Counted from the first letter of the stretch, positions 1 to 9,543 are shown. The stretch is DNA of 53,923 bases from an uncultured Pseudomonadota bacterium (GCA_949298065.1 CASFUZ010000007.1:1-53923), one strand, 5' to 3'. Program-made: numbers and translations. The notes: generated by a model not told the origin, from the letters alone.

Positions 1-105
<105 letters not shown>

Positions 106-155
106 TTAATCCTAAGTTTAAGTTGTTAAGACATTCTCAAAATGCAGGGGAAAAT

Positions 156-229
156 TGGAGCGGGTGAGGGGAATCGAACCCCCGTCATAAGCTTGGAAGG
201 CTTCTGCTCTACCATTGAGCTACACCCGC
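156..229 (-). tRNA. tRNA-Gly (anticodon TCC)
   Basis: Read on the minus strand, a 7-bp acceptor stem GCGGGTG/CACCCGC is followed by discriminator T and an encoded CCA. The D-arm (AGCTCAATGGTAGAGC), the anticodon loop with TCC and the GGTTCGATTCC T-arm are all intact. It lies between tRNA-Tyr and tuf, so it is probably part of a tRNA-tuf transcript. Confidence 0.96.
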
Positions 230-274
230 TTAATCAACCTCTTCATCAAGAGTTCCCTTATGGCTCAAGATAAA

Positions 275-360
275 TGGTGGAGGGGGATGGATTCGAACCA
301 TCGTAGACGTTCGTCGACGGATTTACAGTCCGTTGCATTTGACCGCTCTGCCACCCCTCC
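275..360 (-). tRNA. tRNA-Tyr (anticodon GTA)
   Basis: An 86-nt tRNA on the minus strand with acceptor stem GGAGGGG/CCCCTCC, anticodon loop CTGTAAA (GTA), a long variable arm (CGACGAACGTCTACG) typical of class II tRNA-Tyr, T-loop GGTTCGAATCC and an encoded CCA. It is the first gene of the tRNA-Tyr/tRNA-Gly/tuf run. The tRNA-Thr genes that often accompany this cluster in proteobacteria are not seen between it and tuf or in the 130 bases upstream. Confidence 0.95.
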
Positions 361-492
361 GATTTAAAACTTCAGCCGGGATAGAGGATTTTAATATCCT
401 TTTTGTTATTCACTAACACGCAAATAATAACATTTTTGCGCAACTGTCAACACATTTTTTCTATTTTAAGATTTATTTTCGGATAAGTTTGC

Positions 493-2208
493 CTAACAAG
501 CCAAAGCCAAAAGCTTTTGCTCAGCTTCTTTTACGGCCTCAGGAATCCCGACATGGAACAAAATCCCGTCATTAACCACAAAGCCCAAGCGACCTTTTTC
601 TTGAGCTTTATCAAACAGATCGCGCAATGAAAACTTTCCGTTCGGACTGTCCTTAAAGACTCTGGGATGCACAATAGACACTCCGGTAAACCAATAAGGA
701 TATCCCTCCTCCTTATTCACATTACGTTCAAGTTTTCCATCCTCATTCACCCGATAATTTCCGATACCTTTGCCATTATCGCCGAAAATCTGATTCATCG
801 GGTGCAGCAAAAGCAAAATATCATATTTATTGTCATCCCATTCATCAAGCATCTGCCGCATTGCAGGTTTAAAACCTTTATCTATCCACAAAGTATCACT
901 ATTCATGGCAAAGAAAGCGTTTTGCCCCATAAGATGCAGCGCATTTTTGATTCCGCCACCGGTTTCCAAAGCCTCTGCTTCTTCAGAAAATTGAATATTA
1001 AATTCTTTTTGTTTTTCCAAATGTTTTTTAATCAATTCACCTTTATAACAAACATTAACCACCACATCCTTAATGCCTGCTTCTTTGAGCTTATCAAAAT
1101 TATAATCTATCAAAGCTTTGCCGTTAACTTCAATCAACGGCTTGGGCAGGCTTTCCGTCAACTCACCCATCCGCACGCCGCGTCCCGCTGCCAAAACAAA
1201 AGCCTTGGTAACATTTTTAAGTTGCGGCACGCATCTTTTCTCTTCCGGCAAATTTTCATCCAGCCAAGCTTTCAACTTCGCAAATTTTGGATAAGTCAGA
1301 GTCTTTTTCAAAAGTTCCAAGGCATGCGGCACATATTGCGCATAATGGGGTTTTTGGCTGACTGTTATCAGTGTTGTAAACCGCCCGATAACCCGCATAT
1401 GCCGGAGCAAAGCCAAGAAGGCATAAGCATCTTCAAAATCTTCGCGTTCAACACCTTCAATATTTGCCAAGAAATATTCCTTTAGCTTCTGCGCAACATC
1501 TGGAGAAATATCCCGTCTTTCATCTTCAATAAGGCTCGCCAAATCATATAACGAAGGTCCCCACATAGCATCCTGAAAATCAATAATTCCGTAACGTTTA
1601 TCATAAGAAGGAAGCATAACGTTGTTCACATGATAATCCCACATCACCAAAGATGCCGGAACTTTAGAAGCCAAAGGCAACAACTCATCAATCAAGTTCA
1701 AAAACTTTTCTCTTTGCTCTGTACTCAAACACTTTCCGAGAACCAAAGGCATATACCAATTCAAAAACAAACAAAAATCTTTAATAATAAAAGCTTTATC
1801 CATATCCCGAATATAGTCCGGACGTTTGGTGTTTTTATAAATGGTCAGCAAAGCATCAACCGCGGGTTTTAGCACTTCCGCATCATTTTCACCATTCAAG
1901 GCCGAAGCAACGTCTTTATTACCGAAATCTTCCAACAATAAAAAACCTTCATCAACTTTTTGCGCATAAATCTTCGGAGCCAACACGCCGACCGAGCGAA
2001 GCAACTCATCAATCTTAACAAACTCGCGGATTCGCGTATAAGGACTTTCATCATCCATTAAAACGGCCGTTGTTCCGTCTTTTTTCAGCACTCTGAAATA
2101 CTTGCGTACCGAGGCATCCGCCACCATATTTTCCAAACGAAAATCTTTAAGGCCGCATTCTTCTTCCAAAAAGGCTTTTATTTTTGCTTCACGCTGCTTG
2201 TTTTCCAT
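493..2208 (-). CDS. Fused AmgK-MurU: N-acetylmuramate/GlcNAc anomeric kinase plus MurNAc-1-phosphate uridylyltransferase
   Basis: This 571-residue protein joins two enzymes of peptidoglycan recycling. Residues 1-320 are an aminoglycoside-phosphotransferase-like kinase: D191-x-H193-x-x-N196 forms the catalytic loop and the DFQD at about 210 the metal site. Residues 333-571 are a sugar nucleotidyltransferase with the GRGVRMGEL motif at 342-350 and the SLPKPL lysine at 356. In the known AmgK/MurU pathway these activities turn recovered MurNAc into UDP-MurNAc, bypassing MurA/MurB. The two are usually separate neighbouring genes; here the domain order copies that gene order. The ATG has AAAGGAG about nine bases upstream. 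A choline-kinase/cytidylyltransferase (LicA/LicC-like) function is the alternative, but the class suggests AmgK/MurU. Confidence 0.82.
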   Translation of the reverse strand: MENKQREAKIKAFLEEECGLKDFRLENMVADASVRKYFRVLKKDGTTAVLMDDESPYTRIREFVKIDELLRSVGVLAPKIYAQKVDEGFLLLEDFGNKDVASALNGENDAEVLKPAVDALLTIYKNTKRPDYIRDMDKAFIIKDFCLFLNWYMPLVLGKCLSTEQREKFLNLIDELLPLASKVPASLVMWDYHVNNVMLPSYDKRYGIIDFQDAMWGPSLYDLASLIEDERRDISPDVAQKLKEYFLANIEGVEREDFEDAYAFLALLRHMRVIGRFTTLITVSQKPHYAQYVPHALELLKKTLTYPKFAKLKAWLDENLPEEKRCVPQLKNVTKAFVLAAGRGVRMGELTESLPKPLIEVNGKALIDYNFDKLKEAGIKDVVVNVCYKGELIKKHLEKQKEFNIQFSEEAEALETGGGIKNALHLMGQNAFFAMNSDTLWIDKGFKPAMRQMLDEWDDNKYDILLLLHPMNQIFGDNGKGIGNYRVNEDGKLERNVNKEEGYPYWFTGVSIVHPRVFKDSPNGKFSLRDLFDKAQEKGRLGFVVNDGILFHVGIPEAVKEAEQKLLALAC

Positions 2209-2287
2209 TGACCCATACTCCTTTAACAGCTATCATACCTTTTTATACGGCAATTACAATTAAAAAAGCCTAAATAGCGGAGGTTTT

Positions 2288-2941
2288 ATGAGCATAAAAT
2301 ATGTTGTTTTTGATTGGGACGGCACCTTGGCCGACACCTACCCCGTTATCTCCGCTGCCTATAACTACACTTTTGACAAATTAGGCTTACCGCGCATTCC
2401 CTATGATGAAATAAAAAGCTTAACCAGCACTCTTCCCAACAAAGATACGCTGGGCTTTATCTTCAAGGAACGTAAAGACGAAGCAAGTCTTGCCTATTAC
2501 GAATATATTAAGGCGCATCATGCAACCAATTTGCAAGCCATGCCCTCCGCAAAAGAAGTCTTGGAATTTTGCCGCAATCAAGGCTTAAAAACTTATCTCA
2601 TTACCAACAAAAAAACCTTATACATTAAGGAAGAGATTGCCAAACTAGGCTTTGAAAATCTGTTTGATAAAGTTATAGCTGCCGGAGAATATGCCGAAGA
2701 CAAACCTCACCCCATCGCCACACACGCCGTCTTTGACGGAAAACTTCCGCCAGCAGATGAAATTTTGGTTATAGGCGACGGCGAGGCAGATATTCAAACC
2801 GCCGCGACTTATACGCATAATGGCAAACAAGCCTTTTGTGCAATTTATGACCCCAAAGACAAATTCAAAAACAAAGCAAATTTCACAATTCAAAATTTAC
2901 ATCAAGTCATTGATATCATCAAAAATTTAAATGCCGAATAA
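2288..2941 (+). CDS. HAD-family phosphatase, phosphoglycolate-phosphatase-like
   Basis: A 217-residue haloacid dehalogenase-type hydrolase. The nucleophile motif DWDGTLADT is at residues 9-17, motif II LITNKK near 100, the lysine motif DKPHP near 138, and the metal-binding acidic motif IGDGEADI near 161. The helical cap between motifs I and II is of the phosphoglycolate-phosphatase/pyrophosphatase type, so the substrate is a small phosphoester, not resolvable from sequence. A GGAGG site precedes the ATG. It is divergent from the amgK-murU gene and followed after 10 bases by rlmB, with which it is probably co-transcribed. Confidence 0.8.
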   Translation: MSIKYVVFDWDGTLADTYPVISAAYNYTFDKLGLPRIPYDEIKSLTSTLPNKDTLGFIFKERKDEASLAYYEYIKAHHATNLQAMPSAKEVLEFCRNQGLKTYLITNKKTLYIKEEIAKLGFENLFDKVIAAGEYAEDKPHPIATHAVFDGKLPPADEILVIGDGEADIQTAATYTHNGKQAFCAIYDPKDKFKNKANFTIQNLHQVIDIIKNLNAE

Positions 2942-2951
2942 GGGAATTAAA

Positions 2952-3713
2952 ATGTCAAAAAAGTTCAATAACAACACAGCTCCGAAATCCTCTCTGATTT
3001 TATATGGCCGCCACGCCGTAACCGCGGCAATAAACAATTCTGAGCGCAAAATAATCAAATTGCTTTGCACCAAAGAAAACGCCGAGGAAGCAAAAACCCT
3101 TTGCGCCCAAAGGAATCTACCAACCAATATTTTAAACATTGTTGAGCGTAAAGAGATTGACCGTCTCTTACCGCAAGATGCCGTACATCAAGGATTCGCG
3201 CTTTATTGCTCCGAGCTTCCGGAATATGACTTGGAAGATATCTGCATTTTGGCAGAGCAAAAAGAAGATTGCCATATTTTGATTTTAGATCAGGTAACCG
3301 ACCCGCAAAATATCGGAGCCATCATCCGCTCATGCGTTGCTTTTGATACTCTGGCTCTGATTATGCAAGACAAAAATTCTCCGGCAGAAAACGGCGCAAT
3401 GGTTAAAGCCTCAGCCGGCACGATAGAACATTTGCCCATCTGCCGCGTAACTAACCTCACCCGCGCCATCAACCGCTTAAAAGATGCCGGTTTCTGGACT
3501 GTCGGCATGGATGGCTACGCCCAAACCACCATAGATAAAATGAACAAAAAAGGCAAAATTGCCCTCATTATGGGCTCGGAAGGCAAAGGAATGCGCCGTC
3601 TGGTGGAAGAAAGCTGCGATACCACGGTTCGTTTGCCCATTTCCGAAAAAGTTGAAAGTCTAAATGTCTCAACCGCAGCCGCCATCGCCCTCTATGAGGT
3701 CAATAAAAAATAG
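2952..3713 (+). CDS. rlmB: 23S rRNA 2'-O-methyltransferase RlmB-like (SpoU/TrmH family)
   Basis: A SpoU-class methyltransferase with a knotted fold. The three family motifs are present: DPQNIGAIIRS near residue 117, IMGSEGKGMR near 209 and LPISEKVESLNVSTAAAIALYE at the C-terminus. The N-terminal 80 residues (YGRHAVTAAI and the strand-rich segment after it) match the L30e-like RNA-binding domain of RlmB, which methylates G2251 in the peptidyl-transferase loop. I chose the ATG at 2952 because AGGGAATT lies just upstream; an in-frame ATG at 2931 would overlap the upstream HAD gene. TrmH-type tRNA methylation is a less likely alternative. Confidence 0.87.
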   Translation: MSKKFNNNTAPKSSLILYGRHAVTAAINNSERKIIKLLCTKENAEEAKTLCAQRNLPTNILNIVERKEIDRLLPQDAVHQGFALYCSELPEYDLEDICILAEQKEDCHILILDQVTDPQNIGAIIRSCVAFDTLALIMQDKNSPAENGAMVKASAGTIEHLPICRVTNLTRAINRLKDAGFWTVGMDGYAQTTIDKMNKKGKIALIMGSEGKGMRRLVEESCDTTVRLPISEKVESLNVSTAAAIALYEVNKK

Positions 3714-3793
3714 TTAGGATTCATTAACTTTCCTGCATTATATTAAAAATAGAAATGTTCTTCCAAACATTTCAAATCGCAAGGAGATTTAGT

Positions 3794-4519
3794 TTGTCAG
3801 AAACCCTAAAAACACTTCACCTCAGCAAAAATTACGGCAACATCCGCGCTGTTGATGATATTAGCTTCTCGGCTAGCAAAGGCGAGATTATTGCTTTGCT
3901 TGGCCCAAACGGTGCCGGAAAATCAACGTTAATGAATATGATAACCGGATATCTTGCACCATCTTCTGGCAGCATTTTTGTACAAGGGCAAAATATTCAA
4001 GACCACGCCTTGGATGCTAAAAGTGTTATTGGTTTTTTGCCCGAAGGGGCACCACTATATCCCGATATGAGTGTCAAAAGTTTTTTGTGCTATATGGCAG
4101 AGCTAAAAGGCTTAAATAAATCTGCAGTAAACAAAGCTGCCGAAACTGCAAACATCACCCAAGTTATAAAGCAAAAGATTGAAACCCTTTCCAAAGGCTA
4201 TCTGCGGCGTGTCGGATTCGCTCAAAGTATTTTGAGTAACCCGCCGATTCTTTTGCTGGATGAGCCGACAGATGGCTTAGACCCCAACCAAAAAGAACAC
4301 ATTCGCAATCTCATCAGACAAATGGGCAAAGAAAAAACCATCCTTATTTCCACACACCTTTTAGAAGAAGCCGAAACCGTCTGCAATCGCATCATTATGC
4401 TAAACAAAGGCCGCATTATGGCTGACGGAAGCTGTGCCGAAATCATCAAACAAAACGAATGCAAATCTTTGGCCGAGGCTTTTCGCAAACTCACCACCTC
4501 CGAGGAAGAAAATCAATGA
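3794..4519 (+). CDS. ABC transporter ATP-binding protein, GldA-type
   Basis: ABC ATPase with Walker A GPNGAGKST (residues 37-45 from the chosen start), signature LSKGYLRRVG instead of LSGGQ, Walker B ILLLDEPTDGLDP and the switch histidine in LISTHLLEE. The LSKGY form is typical of the GldA/NosF branch of ABC-2 exporters. A TTG start is chosen because AAGGAG sits seven bases before it; an ATG at 3755 is also open but lacks a ribosome site. The stop overlaps the next gene start (ATGA), so the pair is translationally coupled and surely forms one transporter. The substrate is unknown. Confidence 0.85.
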   Translation: MSETLKTLHLSKNYGNIRAVDDISFSASKGEIIALLGPNGAGKSTLMNMITGYLAPSSGSIFVQGQNIQDHALDAKSVIGFLPEGAPLYPDMSVKSFLCYMAELKGLNKSAVNKAAETANITQVIKQKIETLSKGYLRRVGFAQSILSNPPILLLDEPTDGLDPNQKEHIRNLIRQMGKEKTILISTHLLEEAETVCNRIIMLNKGRIMADGSCAEIIKQNECKSLAEAFRKLTTSEEENQ

Positions 4520-7500
4520 AGAAACTGTTTGTCATCATCAAAAACGAACTGTTACGCTATTTCATTTCTCCGTTAGCCTATGTCTATCTGATAGCTTTTT
4601 TGCTTTTAAACGGCTCTTTTGCCCTATATTTTGGCAATTTTTTTGAACGCGGTTCGGCAGACTTATCTTCAATGTTTGCCTTTCAACCCTGGCTATATTT
4701 ATTGTTCATCCCCGGCATTTCAATGCGGCTTTGGAGCGAGGAATTTCGCGCCAAAACCATTGTCCAGATTATGACTATGCCGGTTCCGGCTTCAACTTTT
4801 GTTTGGGGAAAATTTTTTGCATCTTGGCTGTTTTGCGCTCTGGCCTTAATATTAACTTTTCCTTTTTGGATAACCGTAAACATCTTAGGCACACCGGACA
4901 ATAATATCATCATTTTAAGTTATGTCGGCAGTTTTATTTTAGCCGGATGTATGCTTGCCATCTCTCAAACTATGTCTGCCTTAACCAAGAATCAGGTTAT
5001 TGCTCTTGTTCTCTCGGTTGTTGCCAATCTTTTGTTTTTCTTAAGCGGCTTAGAATATGTTCTTTCTTTTGTCCGCTTGTTTTTGCCGCTTTCCGCGGTT
5101 GATATGATAGCCTCTTTCAGCTTTCTCACGCATTTCAACACCATCATCAATGGTCTTATAGAACTGCGAGACATCATCTTTTTTACCTCAATCATTCTGC
5201 TATTTAACTTCACCACTATCCTAATTGTCAGCTTCAAAACATCCGGCACGGCACAATGGCTCAAATCAACTTCGCGCAGCTATTATATCTTTGCCTTTTT
5301 CTGCTTACTGTTAGGTTTTGGCGGCATCAATCTTTTAGCCAACAATTTAACCCGAGGCATTGCCTTAGACTGTACGGAAGAAAAGATTTTTACCTTAACC
5401 GACACCACCAAAAACACACTGCGTTACCTACCCCGTCCCATAACTGCCAAACTTTATTATTCGCCGGTTTTGGGCGGACGCAACCCTGACTTTCGCTTAA
5501 TGTTTGACAAAGTAAGGCTTCTTCTCAAACAATACGCTGCCTTATCAGACGGCAAATTTTCTTACCGCGTTTATACACCCGAACCCTTGGATGAAACTGA
5601 AGACAAAGCCATCACGGCAGGCCTGCAACCTTTTCCGGTTGCGGACTTAAACATCAATGCCTTTTTCGGTCTGACCTTAACGGATTCTGTTGACAACAAG
5701 CAAAGCATACCGTTTTTTGCTCTGGAAAGACGTAATTTTGCCGAACAAGACATCACCCAAAAGATTTTTGAGCTGACTCATCCAAAGAAAAATTTAGGCA
5801 TTATCAGCACACTGCCTGTTTTTGACACCGTCATCAACAACAATGTCGTCAGTCAGGAATGGCAAATCATCAAACAATTAAAAGAGCTCTACAACATCAC
5901 AAACATCAAAGAAGCCCAAGATTTTCCCGACAACTTGGATGTCTTGATGATAATAAACCCTCAAAACCCAAATAAAGACTTGGTTGATAAGATAAAAGAA
6001 TATTCAGCGAAAGGCGGTAAAATTTTGCTTATTTTGGACAATGCCGCAGAAGCTCCACGCATCTTTTCACCTATCAATCACGAGTATGTTCCCTCCTACC
6101 TCGGAGACTTAGCGGATTTCTGGGGCATCAGATTTCGTAATGACTCTGTTGTAACGGATTTAGACAATTCCATTATGGTAGATGCCACCAAAGACTACAA
6201 AAACAACCCATCCTTCACCCGAGACGTTGTTCAATTTATCTTAACCGAGAAAAATGTTAATCCTAAAGCCCCCGTTGTTGCCAAGCTCAAAAATCTGCTG
6301 TTTTCTTCCGCCTCCGAGATTGAGCCGGCAAGCTTAGACGTTAACTTTGAACCCCTGATTATCACCTCAAAAAATGCTGCCTATATGGACATTTCCGCTG
6401 TTTATCAAAACATCAATCCCGGAGATATTCTGCGGAGTTTTCAATCAGACAACACCCCGAAAATCATCGCGGCCAAAGTTACAAGCAACAATCCAAACAA
6501 CCCTTTTGAGTTGATAGCTGTCGGCGATTCCGACTTTTTGTACGATTCTTTTTGGACCAACTCGGTCAAACTCTTAGATGGAAGCTTTGCCGTTCCGGTT
6601 ATGGACAATGGTAATTTTGTACTCAATGCCCTAGAAGACTTAATCGGCGGCGATAATCTCATCGGTTTGCGCGGAAAATCAGCCAAGACCAGACGCTTTG
6701 AAGATATTGAAAAAATCCGCCGCACGGCTCAGCTTGATTTCAAGATCAAAGAAAATGAGATTATTGAGCGCATCAATCGCACCAAAACAGAGTTGCAAGA
6801 AATCTGGAGTAAAAAGAACTTTGAGCAACGCCAAATCTTCACGGCTGATGAATTGTCTTTGATTGCCGGCATTCGCAAACGCTTGGAAGATGACAGAAAA
6901 GAGCTTTCCAAAATCCGCAAAGCCTTAAATGCCGAAATCAATGCCCTAGACACAAAAGTCAAAATAATCAATATCTATGCCGTACCTCTGCTCATTCTTT
7001 GCGGACTTCTGCTTTTCAGTTTTGTTTCACGCCGCAAAGCCTTTGCAAGCACTTTCCGTTTCAATGACAAACTCATCCGCTTGTTAGCCGGCTCTCTCTT
7101 GTTGCTAGGTGCAGGTATCGCATCTGTTTACCTCACCGAAAACCGCGAAATTGAAAGTTATGAAAATCAACCGGTTTTCAAAGAGCTGAAAAACCAAATA
7201 AATAATATCAATCAAATCATCATCCAAAACAACCAAGCCTCACTTGAGTTTTACTTAAAAGACGGCGAGTGGCAGCTTAAAGGATATGAGGATTTTCCAG
7301 TCTATCAAGAAAGAATACGGAGCTTCTTAAGCGCACTCTTGGAAGCAGTTTATTATGAAAAAAAATCTGACCGTGGCGAAGACTTAAACAAATTTGGTCT
7401 TGCCCCGCAAGAAGTAGCAAATTCCAAGAACATCCGTATTGAGCTAAAATCCGCTGATGGCAAAAATTTAACCGCATTTAATGTCGGTAAATATGACCAA

Positions 7501-7968
7501 GATATCGGGCGCGGAGCAAAAGCCGCCTACATTAAATTTGATGACAAATTCCAAGTCTGGCTAATTGCGGCTGACTTCATAGATTTGGAACCCACATGGC
7601 AAAACTGGACCTACAGCACGCTTTGGAACCTGCGTTTTGGGCGTTTGGCAGCAGTCAACAAAGATACCGACACCGACAAACTTGCCAATCTGGCTCGTGT
7701 TTTACTCAACACCTATATTCTGTCAGCACAAGCACTGGACAACGCGGCCCAAGAAATTTTAACACTGAAGCTGGATGCTGAGGACAACAACCAAATCACA
7801 CTCCGCTTTTACCAAAAAGGCTCACAGTTTTTTGCTGCCTATGATTTCGGTAATAAAATTAACGGAAAACATTTGCAAACTTTTGCCGACAGCGCTAAAA
7901 ATAAGTTCTTTGCAATAAGAGCCGAAGATATGAAGAAAATACAAAATGTGTTCAGAACAGGAAAATAA
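4516..7968 (+). CDS. Fused ABC-2 permease / GldG-like / DUF4340 protein
   Basis: A 1150-residue membrane protein made of three parts normally found as separate genes. Residues 1-265 form an ABC-2-type permease with about six membrane segments (GldF-like). After another hydrophobic segment (FAFFCLLLGFGGINLLANN), residues 300-700 are a GldG-like extracytoplasmic domain (IISTLPVF, VLMIINPQNP and KILLILDNA stretches). A coiled coil around 735-815 leads to two membrane segments, and the last ~270 residues resemble DUF4340. It overlaps the ATPase by four bases, giving a complete exporter-like complex. The start at 4516 is used because of the ATGA overlap and ATPase context. The cargo or role (envelope, Gld-like export) is unknown. 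Confidence 0.8.
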   Translation: MKKLFVIIKNELLRYFISPLAYVYLIAFLLLNGSFALYFGNFFERGSADLSSMFAFQPWLYLLFIPGISMRLWSEEFRAKTIVQIMTMPVPASTFVWGKFFASWLFCALALILTFPFWITVNILGTPDNNIIILSYVGSFILAGCMLAISQTMSALTKNQVIALVLSVVANLLFFLSGLEYVLSFVRLFLPLSAVDMIASFSFLTHFNTIINGLIELRDIIFFTSIILLFNFTTILIVSFKTSGTAQWLKSTSRSYYIFAFFCLLLGFGGINLLANNLTRGIALDCTEEKIFTLTDTTKNTLRYLPRPITAKLYYSPVLGGRNPDFRLMFDKVRLLLKQYAALSDGKFSYRVYTPEPLDETEDKAITAGLQPFPVADLNINAFFGLTLTDSVDNKQSIPFFALERRNFAEQDITQKIFELTHPKKNLGIISTLPVFDTVINNNVVSQEWQIIKQLKELYNITNIKEAQDFPDNLDVLMIINPQNPNKDLVDKIKEYSAKGGKILLILDNAAEAPRIFSPINHEYVPSYLGDLADFWGIRFRNDSVVTDLDNSIMVDATKDYKNNPSFTRDVVQFILTEKNVNPKAPVVAKLKNLLFSSASEIEPASLDVNFEPLIITSKNAAYMDISAVYQNINPGDILRSFQSDNTPKIIAAKVTSNNPNNPFELIAVGDSDFLYDSFWTNSVKLLDGSFAVPVMDNGNFVLNALEDLIGGDNLIGLRGKSAKTRRFEDIEKIRRTAQLDFKIKENEIIERINRTKTELQEIWSKKNFEQRQIFTADELSLIAGIRKRLEDDRKELSKIRKALNAEINALDTKVKIINIYAVPLLILCGLLLFSFVSRRKAFASTFRFNDKLIRLLAGSLLLLGAGIASVYLTENREIESYENQPVFKELKNQINNINQIIIQNNQASLEFYLKDGEWQLKGYEDFPVYQERIRSFLSALLEAVYYEKKSDRGEDLNKFGLAPQEVANSKNIRIELKSADGKNLTAFNVGKYDQDIGRGAKAAYIKFDDKFQVWLIAADFIDLEPTWQNWTYSTLWNLRFGRLAAVNKDTDTDKLANLARVLLNTYILSAQALDNAAQEILTLKLDAEDNNQITLRFYQKGSQFFAAYDFGNKINGKHLQTFADSAKNKFFAIRAEDMKKIQNVFRTGK

Positions 7969-8890
7969 CCAAAGACTAAAAAAAATAGCCACTATTGCCA
8001 GCGTAAGCTTAGCCGTAAGTCTAAGTTTACTCAAAACTTTTGGTGCTTTATATACCGGCTCTCTGGCTGTTTTATCTTCTATGATAGATAGTCTGGCAGA
8101 TATTTTTGCCTCTTCCATAACCTTCATTGCCGTCAAAATCTCATCTCAACCGGCAGATTCCAACCACCGCTACGGACATGGCAAAGCAGAAGCACTTTCC
8201 GCTTTGGTACAATCAGCTTTTGTTGCCGGTTCAGGAATTTTTGTAATGTATGACGGCATCAGCCGCTTAATCACCCCTGTTGCCGTAGAACAAACCGGTG
8301 TCGGTATTTTGATAATGCTCATCAGCCTATTTGCGACCTTGGGCTTAATCGCTTTTCAAAAATACGTAACCCGCCGCACGGCTTCTCAGGCCATCTCGGC
8401 AGACAGCGCACATTATACCGTAGATGTCATAACCAATCTTTCCATCATCATCACCTTAATTGTGGTCAAATTATTTGACTGGAGTTGGTTTGATACCTTA
8501 ACGGCTTTTGTTGTTTCTTCTTACTTGCTATATAACGCGTACAAACTGGCCGAGGATGCCGTCCGTTTGTTGACGGATAGCGAACTCAGCGATGATATAA
8601 GAAACAATATCAAAAAAATTGTTTTAAGCCACGACTTTGCCTACGGCATACATGACCTACGCACCAGAGATTTAGGCGGAGAATATATGTTTGAGCTTCA
8701 TCTGGAACTGGACGGCAACTTACCTTTATCCAAGGCCCATGATTATACGGATACCGTGGAAGATGCGTTACGCATTGCCTACCCCAATGCCCAAATAATC
8801 ATCCACCAAGACCCGGCCGGTCTAAAAGAAAACCGCCTGGACCACAAAATTCATTGCAACGGCCCCAACGCTACAGACTGCACACTTTAA
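7946..8890 (+). CDS. Cation diffusion facilitator (FieF/ZitB-like metal exporter)
   Basis: A 314-residue CDF-family transporter that exchanges divalent metal (Zn, Fe, Co, Ni or Mn) for protons at the inner membrane. Visible are the SLAVLSSMIDSLADI segment with the DxxxD metal site in TM2, HRYGHGKAE in the loop, the HYTVDVITN segment with HxxxD in TM5, and the cytoplasmic ferredoxin-like domain (VLSHDFAYGIHDLRTRDLGG... ELHLELDG). The first CDF metal site in TM2 and TM5 (D/D and H/D) is of the Zn/Fe type. The gene starts 23 bases inside the end of the ABC fusion gene, so it is co-transcribed. The C-terminal tail HKIHCNGPNATDC is Cys/His containing. Confidence 0.88.
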   Translation: MCSEQENNQRLKKIATIASVSLAVSLSLLKTFGALYTGSLAVLSSMIDSLADIFASSITFIAVKISSQPADSNHRYGHGKAEALSALVQSAFVAGSGIFVMYDGISRLITPVAVEQTGVGILIMLISLFATLGLIAFQKYVTRRTASQAISADSAHYTVDVITNLSIIITLIVVKLFDWSWFDTLTAFVVSSYLLYNAYKLAEDAVRLLTDSELSDDIRNNIKKIVLSHDFAYGIHDLRTRDLGGEYMFELHLELDGNLPLSKAHDYTDTVEDALRIAYPNAQIIIHQDPAGLKENRLDHKIHCNGPNATDCTL

Positions 8891-8894
8891 AAAA

Positions 8895-8938
8895 AACAAA
8901 GCGGATTCTCTTATAAAAAAATCCGCTTTGTTTTTTTT
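8895..8938. terminator. Bidirectional rho-independent terminator
   Basis: A 12-bp stem AACAAAGCGGAT / ATCCGCTTTGTT is flanked by A-runs on the left and T-runs on the right, so it can stop transcription from both sides. It sits between the CDF gene (plus) and the convergent unknown gene (minus). Confidence 0.85.
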
Positions 8939-8948
8939 CACCGGTTAC

Positions 8949-9476
8949 TTAAGCCGCTAAAGATATTGCTTTCAGCCTCTGTTTCCGCCACATTTTGCCG
9001 CGAGCTTCCAAACCAGCCTTATGCTTTCCGAAAACTTTTTCTAACAACACCAAGTTTCCATCTGGAATTTTATCAAAATTCCAGAGAAGCATACAGAAAG
9101 CGCAATGCACCGTATATGAATACTCACGCTGAAGCAACACCCTCAACAAAACATCAATAGCCTTTTCTCTTTCTGCTTCACTTGCGCCGCCGTAACAGAA
9201 ATCAGCAGCCACTGCTCCAAGTTCCTCAAACAAATTATAAGACGAGCGAACCAAAATCCCGAAAGTAACTTCCTCTCGCATTTTATCCCAAAAGAAGGCA
9301 TTTTCAGAATTTTTTTGCATCAAGCATCTATTAGTTCTAGGATTATCATAAAGTTCAAAGAACGCTTTGAGCTCTGCTTCTTTCTCAAAACCACTCATAT
9401 CCCTTAATTCTAACATTGGAAGCACCATACCTTGCATAGCCTTCCACAGCGTAAGCTGCAATTTTTCTCTTGTCAT
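8949..9476 (-). CDS. Protein of unknown function, paralogue of the adjacent upstream gene
   Basis: A 175-residue, apparently cytoplasmic protein with no signal or membrane segment and no domain that I recognise. It is rich in predicted helices. It shares with the next gene an N-terminal LWKAM-G-x-x-x-P signature, then LxD-x-x-G-(F/Y), an (E/D)IY-x-x-P-like stretch, and a C-terminal Y-x-V-x-x-x-FC-x-L followed by LLxxxxxKHK. The two are therefore tandem duplicates that have diverged strongly. The ATG has no clear ribosome site. It lies 67 bases downstream of its paralogue on the same strand, with a hairpin (CGGCG-ACTTTTT / AAAAAAAGCCGCCG) between them. Confidence 0.6.
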   Translation of the reverse strand: MTREKLQLTLWKAMQGMVLPMLELRDMSGFEKEAELKAFFELYDNPRTNRCLMQKNSENAFFWDKMREEVTFGILVRSSYNLFEELGAVAADFCYGGASEAEREKAIDVLLRVLLQREYSYTVHCAFCMLLWNFDKIPDGNLVLLEKVFGKHKAGLEARGKMWRKQRLKAISLAA

Positions 9477-9543
9477 AATAATAATTTAATTTAAACAGTC
9501 GGCGACTTTTTAAAAAAAGCCGCCGTACTGCACCATCTTTTTT

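Noticed and set aside
667..1485. 272-codon plus-strand frame opposite the AmgK-MurU gene
   Set aside because: It is the antisense of a gene with clear catalytic motifs and its translation has no family character (Ile/Phe/His rich).
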